From the NCBI GenBank assembly GCA_943737045.1, contig CALSFV010000219.1, forward strand, positions 248,001 to 312,000: a stretch of 64,000 nt of DNA, read 5' to 3'. The position numbers and the translations under genes are program-made. The notes below the pieces were generated by a model. It ran no database searches and was not told where the DNA came from. It saw only the letters and a program-made list of their open reading frames with translations. Below are positions 46,640-58,292 of the stretch, in pieces; the stretch's first letter is position 1; every line of letters starts with the position of its first letter. The DNA comes from Parapristionchus giblindavisi. Lineage: Eukaryota > Nematoda > Chromadorea > Rhabditida > Diplogasteridae.

Positions 46640-46897
46640 ATTAGATATGTAGGATATAACCTTGCAGTATACCTGTTTTGCAACCTGATCCATGTCATAA
46701 AAAAAACAAAATGCATCTTCAAGCGCGTGAAAAACGCTGAAAATAGGCACTTTGTAAACTTTTTTAACAATTTGTCACAAATGTTTCACTTTTTTTCGTT
46801 TTGACGGTAGAGTTCAATAAAATATTGGAAGTGAACGTTTGCACACATAAAACGTGGCCACACCCTAAAGAGGGCCAGACTTTTGCACGGTACTGTA
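46640..46897. repeat. Transposon end fragments (MITE A right end, then a Tc1-like end)
   Basis: CACAAATGTTTCACTTTTTTTCGTTTTGACGG near 46778-46808 is the inverse of the MITE A left end. GACTTTTGCACGGTACTGTA at 46878-46897 is the end of the foldback Tc1-like element at 4270-5407. The region is a patchwork of remnants, and the long frame 46801-47133 across it is not a gene. Confidence 0.55.
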
Positions 46898-47231
46898 TAT
46901 TATTGAGCATTTTTCTCGTTCATCTGATATACGATACGAAAGGTACCGTTGAGAATGTGAATCGTCATGAATTTTATATGGAAAAAATTCATTGCGCTCT
47001 GAAAGATAATTTTCCTCTTCGGCGGGAGTGGCCGTTGTACAACCTGGGAAACGTGCATTTTATTCAGATTTTCTTTCTCTTTTACGTAATATGTGACACG
47101 ATAGGTTTCGTTAAAAATCTGTACATGTGTTGATTTGTTTTAATCTTATCAGAATGAAAGTTACTTTAGTACTTCGGTCATTATTACAGCTGTAAAAGAT
47201 AAAACATTGACATGAACTGAAGTGGATATTA

Positions 47232-49255
47232 TTGAGAATTTTTTCAATGTATGCAAACAATGAAATGACAACTGAAAAAATATATCGATTTTTTTTGGAT
47301 TATTTGATTATTCCGTTGCTAGGAATAATTTCTAATATAGAATATTATCCTCTACGTGAATGTTCTCCTCCTGTCCAAATTGTATCAGGTGTTCCTCAAG
47401 GTTTTAGTATTGGCCCCTATTATTCATTTTTTATCTGAAAGATATCCAGTCCATTATGCCTACTCATATCCATTAATGTATTAGGTTGGGAAAAAAGTTT
47501 CTTTACAAAATTTGCATCTTTTGTTTTTATTGATAATTTTATTTATAACAATCAATAGTCAGTAAGATATTCACCACCGTTGTCGAGGACCTTCTGTCAC
47601 CTAATGGGCAGCTCGGCGATTCCCTTCTCCCAGAGCTAATTAGATTGCGCGGCGAAAAATGTGTCGACCTCGGATTTGATGTCATCGAACTTATTGAAGA
47701 TTTTTCCTTTGAGGAAGTTCTTCAGGGGACGGAATGAGTGGTAGTATGAAGGCGCAAGGTCAGGCGAATATGGGGGATGTTGGACCGTAGATCATCTGAG
47801 CTCCTCCAACTTTTTCTTGGTCATCGAAGCGATGTGTGGTCTTCCATTGCCAAGCAACAAGTGGACCTGGGCTCGTCTCCGGCGCTTTTCTTCGATTGAG
47901 TTTGCCAGATCATGGAGCTGTCTGGTGTATGTTGTAGCTGGGATCGTGCCACTTACAGGTAACAACTCAAAATAGAGCACCCCTTGATATCCCACCAAAC
48001 AAATAACATGTGACATCGAGCATGGGTGTCGGACTTTCGCTATGCTTGTGGTTCTTCTACGCGTGTGATCCAAATGGCATGTAGACTGGTGTTATCGTAC
48101 TGAATCCAACTTTCGTCCCATGTAACCAGATCCTCAAAAAAATATTTCCTTTGATCACAAAGGAGGGGAGATTGACAAATGCTCATACAGCACAATTTGT
48201 TTGGGTCCGTCAGTCGATGTGGGGTCAACCTCGCTAAAACTTTGTTTTAACCGAGGTCGCAAAGATGGATGTCGACTGGTCTATAGACGCTGTGAAGTCG
48301 TCTTGCCAATTTGCGTGTGGTCGCTTCCGGTTCCTCTTTGATCTGGCGAAGAATCTCACCATCATCTATCGACGAAGACCGACCAGAGCGCGGTTTGCCT
48401 TCTAGGCTCATTTCTCCAGCGGCGAAGTGATTGAACTAGGCGCTAGCAATCACATGGCTTACTACTCTCTCGTACAATGTACCCTTGATATTGGCCGCGG
48501 TTTCCCGTGCGTTGCTTCCACGACACCACTCGTAAAAGATGATTGCTCGAAATTGACTTTTTAAAAAGTTGTCATTTTGATTCAAATCAATTTCGATATC
48601 GCGCTTATATACTCAAACATGGTAAGTTTCGAGAACATTCTACAATATTCTGGAACAAAATCGAAGCCTCAATTCTTCTTTATAAAAATACAACTTTTTG
48701 AATTTTTTGTTAAGAAACTTTTTTCCCAACCTAATATTTCTGCTGATGATATCAATATTTACGCCCCATGTCCCATCTTCATCTGTAGACATGCAAAATA
48801 GTATTGACCAAATATCTGATGGCGTAATTTATGGAATATGGAATATGGCCATTTCACCATCTATGTTTACTGTAATGCATTTTGGACCTCTTAAGAATAT
48901 CCGTTTATTATCTCGAAGGTTGTGCTTTATTGCCTTCTTCTATTGTTAAAGACTTAGTTATTCACATGACGTCAAATCTTAAGTTTAATGATCACATCTC
49001 CATTATTTCAAATAGAGCCAGGCAATGGGCAAATATTCTTTTCAATACAAAATATTATAGTTCAAAAGAAATCTTCCTTAAATCTTTTTGTGTTTATGTT
49101 AGTTATCTACTGATTGCGTTGAAGATGTCCAAAGGAATTATACTAAAAGAATGTTCGCTAAATGTCGTTTACCTTCCACTTCTTATCACAATAGACTTAC
49201 TAGTCGTTGGAAACATTTATGCTGATTGGATAATCCAGTTCGAATACAATATATG
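47232..49255 (+). pseudogene. CR1-like reverse transcriptase, split by a mariner insertion
   Basis: Before the insertion the plus strand reads PPVQIVSGVPQGFSIGP, the conserved SGVPQGSxLGP block of non-LTR reverse transcriptases. Immediately after it comes SADDINIYAP, a form of the catalytic YADDxxxY block with Ser for Tyr, and then, in other frames, a stretch with NLKFNDHISIISNRARQW and SYLLIALKM. Stops and frame shifts make it dead. It is the same broad family as the fragment at 14610-15320. Confidence 0.7.
47481..48734 (-). mobile_element. mariner element, 1254 bp, inactive
   Basis: The ends TTAGGTTGGGAAAAAAGTTT and the inverse CTTTTTTCCCAACCTAA are about 28 bases and sit in a TA duplication (47479-47480, 48735-48736). 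The minus strand codes a mariner transposase in pieces: FRAIIFYEWCRGSNARETA, KPRSGRSSSIDDGE, VTWDESWIQYDN, VICLVGYQGVLYFELLP, LLGNGRPHI, HPPYSPDLAPSYYHSF. Of the DD34D triad the first Asp stands (TWDESW), the second is Gly (GNGRPH for DNARPH) and the third is Tyr (PSYYH for PSDYH). Stops at about 48437 and 48236 also break it. It lies inside the CR1-like gene. Confidence 0.88.
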
Positions 49256-49281
49256 AAGGACATAAAACATGATAATATAGC

Positions 49282-49542
49282 TTACAAGGGGATGATCCCA
49301 ACTTGACCTGGCCATATGAAATGTCAAGAGCATGACTTCATACGAATCCGCTTTCAAACGTTGCCTAATTGAGCTTCGAGAAAATCGAAATTGAAATTCG
49401 GCTAGGTGATTCGAAAATTCCCATCTTATATACCTTATCTACTAAACCAACGTTTGATAGCTGATTCGTAATCAGCATCGAAAACTGACCCTAGTTTTTT
49501 TCATAAATGCTATTGCAATCTCATGTTGGGAGCATCCCCTTT
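49282..49542. mobile_element. PIF/Harbinger-like MITE (family B), decayed copy
   Basis: TTACAAGGGGATGATCCCAAC at the left matches the element at 11897, and GTAATCAGCATCGAAAACTG and GCATCCCCTT are on the right. The centre is deleted, and the copy has diverged from the first. Confidence 0.65.
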
Positions 49543-49777
49543 TCAGTCAATCTCATTTCTTGGCGATTTCATACCATGTTTTATTTTTCAAAGAATATTT
49601 CAAGCAAGGGTGAATGAAACTTGTGATTCCTACATCATACGCATGCGCTATTGTGTGGTACAACAAGCTGTAGTAGAAGTCAAGAAATTCGAAAAGAAAT
49701 ATAATACAAATTTGGACAAACTATTAATATCGATCTATCATTCTCCATCATTCTCGATGTTTACCCAGAATGATTAA
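49523..49777 (+). CDS. Orphan reading frame, possible exon
   Basis: The first part overlaps the MITE end and is not gene-like. From about 49592 the frame reads QARVNETCDSYIIRMRYCVV and then QAVVEVKKFEKKYNTNLDKL, a charged, helix-like stretch ending in TAA. It may be a leftover exon of a lost gene. I recognise no family. Confidence 0.2.
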   Translation: MLGASPFQSISFLGDFIPCFIFQRIFQARVNETCDSYIIRMRYCVVQQAVVEVKKFEKKYNTNLDKLLISIYHSPSFSMFTQND

Positions 49778-50362
49778 AAAAAACACTAAACAATTTCGAA
49801 ATCCTCTTGTTGGCACGCGATTCACTATTAACTATCGATTGATAATCATCACCTTCTTTTCTCTCTAACAGATAAGAGATAGGTTTACATGTATCTGACC
49901 TTGCCTTCTCTTCTTATCCTTTTATTGTGACCGATTGTTTTCCATTTATTCTTTATAAAATTCCTTAATGTTACGAATAAATGGGAATTATTAAATAATC
50001 TCATTCACAAATCATTGACGTCTCAACTAATTCTAATGTCGTAGCCAATGAGAGGAAATAGTGAAGGGATCTTTTACTCTCTCTCTCTATCTCCTTTTTT
50101 CAATCAATCCATGTTCAGTGATTCATAGGACCGTGTCATACCCATGTATTGATAAAGCAAACAAAATAAAAAGACGTAGTTCAATGCTCATTCTCTGCGT
50201 TTCTCATATAGTAGTAAATCTTTTTCGTTCAAAAACGGAGCTATTTATTTACGATATGCATATTTTTTGCTTCTCTTCATCCTTTGTCACGATATATCAG
50301 TTGTTCTTTACAAACAAGAAATAATAATATTGTTAAGGGATCGTCTGCCCTTTAAAGAGGAG

Positions 50363-53300
50363 ATGACTGACCTTGAAGATCTGTTGGATTGTTCGGTCTG
50401 TAATCAACAATATGGTAATTAAATTAAGATGTATTAATGTCTACACTTAAAATTAGCATGCACAATAACGTTTGAGAAAAAGATATATAATATATAAAAG
50501 CATATTTACGCTCGTAAGATATATGGATGTTAATGGATGTTAGATAAATTGAGTTAGATGTTAGATATATAATAGTTAGATGTTAGATATTTCTATATGA
50601 AAAAATTAAAGTTAAATATTCATCTGCTAACCATTGCAGATAGTGATGAACGAGGTCCATGCACTCTCAACTGTGGTCATACATTCTGTAGGAATTGTCT
50701 CATGGGAATGGCAAAGGATAAGAAAAGGTTAGATTATATCGAAAAATCTTGCTGCCGATTAGAGTTGGCTATTCGGGGTTACGGGTTCGCAATGGCTCCC
50801 CCCCCTACCCTCCATCCGAGGTTGGGCCAGCAATTATTTTACGAGCCATTGCTGGCAACCCCCGAATAGTCAACTCTACTACAGAATACCTTCCCATTTA
50901 CTGGTTCGCTTGAATTGCATAATAATATTTTCTTCTTTCCATGGCAAATTCATTCTATGTCGATGTTAGATCATTATCATATGTCGGAGCTAATTTTGGA
51001 GTGTCTTCGGTCCTATCTAATTGTAAAAATGAAAAACCCTGATGTTCCATGAAATTACCATAAACGGTTATGCAAGTCGATCATTTTTGATCGATGGTAA
51101 CAGTACCTATGACGTATCCTAAGTGACACTCAGGATTTTCCACTTAGGACCCAACACACTCTAAAATTTACTCCGACGCATACGTGGCGAAATGTAACGC
51201 GCGTTTACGTGACGGCGTAGACGCGTAAGGCTAATGTAACGACGCATTTCGAATGGGTAACTAAAAGCCTGTGATTTTATTTTTTGACAGACAATGGTTT
51301 GCCAAGCCTTTTACACCAATATTTAATTAATCCGCATTTCAGCATTCAATGTCCAGCTTGTCGAAAGGAAGCGACATGGGAAACCGAACCAACCATCAAT
51401 TTCCACTTTCGCGGTTGTTAAACATTTTGATACATCGAATAGAAAATATATCAAAATTTGGTGAAGTCAAGAAATTATACTTACCCTAAAATTTAGATCT
51501 TGCCGAGTTGATAAAAGCACAGCGATCATCAATCCACAGTCCATCGATAGAACGACGATCGGTTTCTACTACGAAGATGACCATGTGTAGTCAGCACAAT
51601 GAGGTAAACCACTTATCAGATATATTTCTCTTTGATTAATTATGGAAATTAGAAATTCTACAAATTTGTGCAAATTCGAATATACCGCTTGCATTTACAG
51701 GGTGCGTGAAAATTACTGGCACTCTATTATATCAGATTGCACATTCGCGGATAATCGATATTCCGCAAAACCAGTTACATTTTTATGACGTTTGACCTTT
51801 TGCATAAAAACGTTCGAGGTTCCTTGTTTTGCATGGTTCAGAAACTATGCCGATCTCTTTTATATATAATATAGCGCGCGGCGAAGGTCAGCCGGGTTAG
51901 AGAGAGGCAGCGGAGAGACAATCGAGAGGCGGGGCGAGATGTAGAAGGCTACATCTCGCCCGCCTCTCGATTGTGACTTCCGTTCGTTAGCACCATTTGT
52001 CATTTTCTTATGCAAGTACATTTTATACGCACAATACTGGTTTCACACACCCTGTAGATATAGGCAAAAATTGAACATTTCTCGAAAATACGGAAACCTT
52101 ATTTTGAATGCACACCAAGCCTGAAAAGCTTCATAAATATTCTCCATAATAATATTATTTTCAGCTAATTCCTGATGATCAACTACGCGTATGTATCATG
52201 GACGATTGTAGTCGTGTTAGTTTAACATTTCATCAATATTTGAAAAAGCCAATCTTCTATATACATACATCACATCAAAGTTCACATCTCATTTGTATTT
52301 AATGTGCATGCAATCCTTTTGTTGCACATTTTTATATGATCATTTAATATAAATATGTATCGGATAACTATATATTTAATTGAAGGAACCGATCTGTGCT
52401 CATTGTGTGTGCGACGGACCTCATAGTGGACACAAAACAGAGAAATATGTACCTTATCGAGTAAGAATTAGTTTGAACGTCGTTTAGAAATACGTAGATT
52501 CTAACAATAAGGTCCGAAATGAACTACGAAGGCAAATGGAGCAAATGCGTTCACAGATGACCGAATCTAAAAATAATATTATGGAGAAAATTGGAGAGTT
52601 CCAAAAACTGCACAGCAACCTTCAGAAGGTAGGAGAACCAATTTGTATTTTGAGAAAGTATCTTTGTAATGTTTTGCATAAAACAATTATTTGTTTTCTC
52701 ACCGACAGTGATATCGAAAAGTGATATCTTAATGACAATTTTTTTCCTAATTTTGACAATGATTTGCCCTCAAATTGAAATAGGCGTATTACATATTTTT
52801 TGCTATTTTTTCAAGATATGGACATCAAGTTGTGTTTTCTCGAAAACGCATAAATATTATTTGTTGACCAAGCTTCACTTGTGGGCAATCGATAACCAAA
52901 ATCATGATAAATTTGTTCGAAGTGTGGATAGTCAATTAATTGCAGGGCATTCGTGAAGTTGATATTCATCCTACTATGATAAAAAATGTGGAAACAGTAC
53001 TTGATGAAGAGGTTGGTTTTAAATATGTTTTAAAACATTGCCTTAAAGGCACACTCCGAGCTATTTTTAAACTCTCCGCTCTGACCACACTCTCTTGCTT
53101 CCTTTGTCTGCGAGTGATTATTGTCAATGCGGAGAGTAAACACGAGAGCGGACTCAAAAACTACGATCTGTCGATCATAGTGAGAAAACAACGAACATTC
53201 TGAAGAGAAGCTAAAGACATGTAGATTTACATTAACATCACGGATTATTCCGAGCTGCTATAATACGAGGATTTCCGATCTTACAATATCTTTATATAAA

Positions 53301-53966
53301 ATTATGATTTAATAATTTATGTGATCAATTATTGATTTGTGTTCTGTTCAAAGTCTCGAAAAGAAAATGCAAATGGAGAAAACGCTACACATTATTTTTT
53401 TCTATTCATGACTTTTGAACAACACATTATCGATTTATCTATTTGAGGAGGCGTTCGAACTCCGTCAGACAGCTAATGAATTGAAAGATCTCTTCCTGGA
53501 GTCTTGTGATGCCGCTGCAAAAGCTATACAGGATGCTACAGAAGCAATCAATGTAATATTTCATTGTTTATGAATTCCGTGTAATTAGAACAAGTTATAC
53601 TAGAAAAACACGAAAATAAAGAGAGCAGACACATTTCATTCTATATAATCTTTCCTTTGTGTGATCCCAACACCGCCCTATACAATTGAATTCCATTTTT
53701 AACGTTCAAAAAGCAAAATTCCAGTGGGATAATACGGTTCGTGAACATAATCATTATATTGATGCCATGTTCAAAAGTAGCGACTAGGCGACTAGGGTTA
53801 ATTCCTCCATATTTCACAATATCCGATGTTCCTTTCTTCGTTCTCTCAAGTTTTGAAAATCACACTGGAAAAATCGATTCTAAATAATTCAATTTTTTTT
53901 CAGGCGCAGATGTCGAACTACATGTCAGAACAGCCTTCAGATCAGCCTTCAGATCAGCTTTCATGA
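50363..53966 (+). CDS. RING-B-box-coiled-coil protein (TRIM-like E3 ligase), copy 2
   Basis: Ten exons give about 264 residues, colinear with copy 1. The RING is at residues 10-60: CSVC, then CTLNCGHTFCRNC, then CPAC. The B-box-like domain follows (CSQH, CIMDDC, CAHC, HSGH) and a helical tail (VRNELRRQMEQMRSQMTESK, LKDLFLESCDAAAKA). The C-terminus differs: it ends with a repeated SEQPSDQPSDQ stretch. The third intron begins with GTTGTT where copy 1 has GC. Exon-by-exon identity with copy 1 is highest around the zinc ligands and the TTKMTMCSQH join. The start at 50363 lies just after an AAAG/AGG acceptor-like site. Introns hold three MITEs. It is likely a tandem duplicate of copy 1, now separated by about 5 kb of transposon remains. 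Confidence 0.82.
50761..50877. repeat. Small palindromic MITE with AGAGTTGGCTATTCGGGG ends
   Basis: AGAGTTGGCTATTCGGGGTT at the left pairs with CCCCCGAATAGTCAACTCT at the right; the middle has GGGTTCGCAATGGCTC and GAGCCATTGCTGGC, also inverted. It begins 33 bases after the donor of exon 2 of the second RING gene. Confidence 0.6.
51181..51245. repeat. Second copy of the ACGGCGTAG repeat
   Basis: Shares ACGGCGTAGACGCGTAAGGC and TGTAACGACGCAT with the palindrome at 45014-45100. It lies in intron 2 of the second RING gene. Confidence 0.4.
51696..52056. mobile_element. TA-flanked MITE with TACAGGGTG ends
   Basis: TACAGGGTGCGTGAAA at the left and TTTCACACACCCTGTA at the right flank a 360-base element whose centre is a strong hairpin (about 51925-51975, CGAGAGGCGGG...CCGCCTCTCG). 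It sits in an intron of the second RING gene. The ends are of the same type as the nested element at 6396-7204. Confidence 0.65.
53045..53160. repeat. Palindromic MITE (family E), second copy
   Basis: TTAAAGGCACACTCCGAGC with CTCTCCGCTCTGACCACACTC and an inverse GAGAGTAAACACGAGAGCGG resembles the unit at 40409-40532, though its right end is decayed. It follows the donor of an exon of the second RING gene. Confidence 0.45.
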
Positions 53967-54839
53967 TTATGAGAGATTCAGGTTCAGTTCTATATCCTAG
54001 GATAAGATATATAATTATCATACGAATTGGATTTCATCTTGTCCACCTTATCCTTTTATATTACACTCACCTTCGCCCAATTTTTCCTAGTGTAATTTCT
54101 TTTCATTCTCACTTGATCAAATTGTTGAATCATCAGTAAGATGTACGATAAATAAAATTATATTTTGACATATAAATGCGTGTATGGATCATGATTTACT
54201 ATGTGTCACCTCTTATCCAATGAATCAACTCTTTCATTTATGGTAAAAATTAGAGATGTATCAATTATCTACATTGGCTAGGTCTCAGCTCCAATCGTTC
54301 TTTTTTCTATATTGATACTTATCACAGTATTCTGGTCCAAGCCATTTTTCTTCCAAAGCAAGACAAAGGAGAGACCATTGTATTCGAGAGAGTTTGTATG
54401 TTGAGCGGTCGTTCTTGCTTTGAAAGTCATGAGAACGCTGTGTTATGCCATTGCAAAATTTGACGAAAAAAGTTATTCATTTGAATTTCAGCTGTCTGAT
54501 TGAATATTGAAGAGGTTAGACAATGAATGAATATTTCATACCTTGATCTTCCTATTCATGCGGGAATACATTGATATCTATTTTATCCTTCCTTATTCTA
54601 CATTATGACAGGATAGTAGAGATGATACAACAAATGTAATGGCGGATGGCACCTCTTGGGATAAACAATGACTTCCTACATTTGTTTCGCGATCTGAACA
54701 TTCATTGTTATCTGTACAATCTTATTTCTCGATTCCGACTTGAATTTTCCAGCAAATAACTCGACTTTTGTAAAATGCGTATATACGTATAAGTCCCTCT
54801 GTTCTTAGAGATCAAAAGATCACTGTATACACTATGGGG

Positions 54840-55012
54840 GAATCCCCATACCCTTCCCCTTCTTCTCGTATTTCCCTCTCTCATATTCTCCCATTCACGT
54901 GCATCTCCGTCCCTCATTTGAGTACCTCCACAAGCTCCGCCTCCTCTCCCTCTCCTTTTCTCTCCCTCTCCTTCTCCCTCTCCCTCTCCCTCCTCGTCTT
55001 GACCCCTTCGGT
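54840..55012 (+). repeat. CT-rich polypyrimidine tract
   Basis: Mainly CTCCCT/CTCCTT words on the plus strand, for about 170 bases, with few purines. The opposing frames 54708-55040 and 54834-55184 come from it. Confidence 0.6.
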
Positions 55013-58000
55013 CCATCATGTCGTTGACAAATCGCCTCATTTCGGTTCAAACCTCCCATATACTCACTCTTTGAATATCGATAGATCAGACCACGCCCAC
55101 TTATGGATAATCACAAAGGAACAGAAAGGATATAATATTCGTTTCCGCCAGTCGAGTGATAGATCGTTGATTATGATAAGTTAAGAGAATCTGTGTAATA
55201 TGATTTATTTAGTGAAGACAGATACCCAAATGGTCACTCACTATGTTAAGTAAATTATCACATCAGAGACTAGGAGTCAGAATAAGAACTTCGCAATTAC
55301 GGAAATAATGTCTAACCGAATGAATTTGATTATCGAATACACTACATAAGAGCATAAATTCAACAGATAATTCTCCTCAGGACTATATCTTTTGCGTACT
55401 AAAGCACAACACTTACTGACAAATTGTACACTGAAAATCATTGAATATTTTCGTTGAATATTATTATCTATCTCATTAATCGTCATCCATCGAGCTTGTT
55501 TCGACTTAGCCTCTCTCTCTAGCTCTCACTGTGCCACTTTCGCAGATACTTTAAAGGGACCGGGAAACGAAAAACAAGTTGATCTCATATAAAAGAGCTT
55601 GAAATTCTGTTTCGAAATATATACATATTATATCATAAGAATTCTCTGGTAAGGAGAACGGCGCAGTTAAAAAACTACAGTCTGCTCCAGATAGCGGGAG
55701 CCTTTTCCTAATTGCCACACCAACTCTTTGGATACGACTTGAAATTAAATATTTTGATGATAATTCTATCTGCAGTGGGGAATTATGAAGAATAAGACTC
55801 AATAATGGGCTATGTATGCTCAAAGTAAGGGAACAAGTGACCACAGAAACGAGGACGGATGGAAGAACAGACACTACGAAATCCTAAATAATCCATTGAA
55901 TTTGAAATCCTACTGAATGATTTTATCGTCACTCTCAATCTATGATTATAGTATGTTACTAGACGAAGTGGCGTTCTCTAAACCTAGGCTCACTCTCCGT
56001 TTATTCAAGACCCAATAGAGCTCCAACCATTCCCTTTTCCTAGATGATACGCTCACGTTGTTTATGTGTACTCAGTAGAAAAGGGCGTGAGACGGAAGTG
56101 AAGCTCCCACTCACTCCAAGAGGGAGGGGAGGGGAGGTGAGGGAGGAGGAGCAGGAGATGGGGAGGGGGGAGGAGGATAGAGAAGATGGAGAGTGGGGAA
56201 GAGAAACATTGGTAGGTCAACATATAGTCTTAGTCTCTATCTGATAGCAACACTCCGTTGTTATCCGTCTTTTTTTCTCTCCACATCCCTTCTTCGCTAA
56301 GTATACACGCCTAGAGGGAAGAACAGTATAGTTTGTACTCTCTTCAATTCACACACTATCTCGTCTAGTGACGTGAAAAAAAGTACAATGATTTCCCAAA
56401 TCTGACCCTCGCTCGGATTTTTTGTTTCGGTCATATCCTTATACTCGTTGAAAAATATCTGACGTCATCTCTCTGAAATTCTTATTCTACAGTGCAACCA
56501 TCCTTTTACTCGTTGCACCCTCAGCACATTGTTGTTCTTGTCCTTCCTCCCTTTGCAATCCTCTCGTCCTATCCCCTATTCCACTTGCACTTACTCTCCC
56601 CGCACTTTAACAAACATCAGTTGCATCTCTGTACTGTACTGCACTGCAATCTAGGTACCCTATCGATCTATACATGATTAACTTGACTACCACTGCAAGC
56701 TACGATTAATTACCTCGACATGATTGGCGATTATCGATTAGTGATTAACCCCCCCCCCCCCCCAATTGACAATTTGTCGAAACCGGTTTGCACTTGCAAC
56801 GATGTTGGTTATGTGTAGGTTGATCGAGAGAGCATATATCTGTTTGAGGTTTAGTTCACACGTTCCAATACTTCTAACACGTAGTCATTCACATATTATG
56901 TGCATTTTTTGTGCGACAGAGCTTATGTACCAGGTATTATATAGAATATTTTAATAGGTTCATGATCATAATATAACTGCCACTTTCCCACTCCGTTCAA
57001 AGTTCCGTGCGCAACTGTTCAGACGCAGTTATTGTCGAGTTTCCATTCGAGAACACTGATATTTCTTAAGTTATTTTCAATTTATATGTGGTCAGATGAA
57101 GCAGATGTGTGCATTAAAGAAGAAAAAGGCGATATCCAAAGATCGTTCTCGTTCTGAATCATGTTATGGGCAACAAAAATCGAAGGAACACTATGAAACA
57201 CAGATTCATGGTAAAAAAGGTAAAGGTACAACCCGTTAATCAAGGCACACGAAGTCCTGCGGGTGATCACTGCTATGCCAGCGATATAAAATAAACACCA
57301 AAGTCAAAGCACTTAGTCAAGCTTGTTATTCCAATGACTTTTTCTTCTATTGATTAATCGATAGATCATAATTGTATTGATAAATGACCTAATTCTATCC
57401 AGTACCGGACTGCACAGTGTTTACAGTGTTGTTAGAGTGGAAAATGAGATTATCTCCTGTTCATTCTCCTTCTTCCCTCTCAATTCTTCTATCTCTCCCT
57501 CTCCCTTTATTCCCTCAACCTCTACCTCTTGCTTCCCCATCACTTTTCCAATCACGAGGAAAGTAGCAATCCAGAGCAGATATCACAAAGAAAGTCGAAC
57601 TCGATCAAGCTCGTTCCCGTTCTTCCTATTCTTGCACTTCTTGTTGACTTGTTATTAATGAGATAGATAGCTGACGTTTTTCTCCTCTGGAGCTCTATTA
57701 GGGGGTTATGCTATTGGGTAGCTCAATTGTGGTTCTCTATTCGGGAGCTCTATCAAAGAGCTCTATTGGGGTGCTCTAGACTCTGATTTTCAAAGTTTCT
57801 GATCAAGCTCTCTGTCTCTGATACTCCTTTTCGATTATTTTCATGATTTTGGGAAAGGGAATTCGTTCTAAATTTTGACAGAGTTCGATATGATCTCCTT
57901 TATCTATTTATATCTCCTTATCTTTATTTAACCCGAACACTATCATGTCACTCTCTATATTTAGCTTTCAGATAGTAATGTACTGTTCATCAGTCACAAA

Positions 58001-58164
58001 AATAAACGAAACGAATAATGGAAGTAAGAGTATCCCAAAGCATAGGAATTCTCCCATGTATAATTGACCTTTAATGTACATTTCAACATCTTCCTCTAAA
58101 CTTCATCAATCTTCGATCGCATAGTTAACTCATGCAAGGGAAATAACCTTGATCAGTGATTTAA

Positions 58165-58292
58165 ATCGCTCCCTCTCCCTCTATCTCGCTCTCTACCTCT
58201 CTACCTCCCCCTCTCTTTTTCTCCCTCTCCCTCTCTCCTTCTCCCTCTTTCCTTCTCTTCATCTCATTCTCTCCCTCTCTCTCTCTCAACGA
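58165..58292 (+). repeat. CT-rich polypyrimidine tract
   Basis: CTCCCTCTCC and CTCTCTACC words dominate for about 130 bases. It is the purest of the tracts in this half of the window. Confidence 0.6.

Noticed and set aside
46801..47133. A 110-residue plus-strand frame
   Set aside because: It starts in a MITE end and passes through a Tc1-like end, so it is a chance frame.
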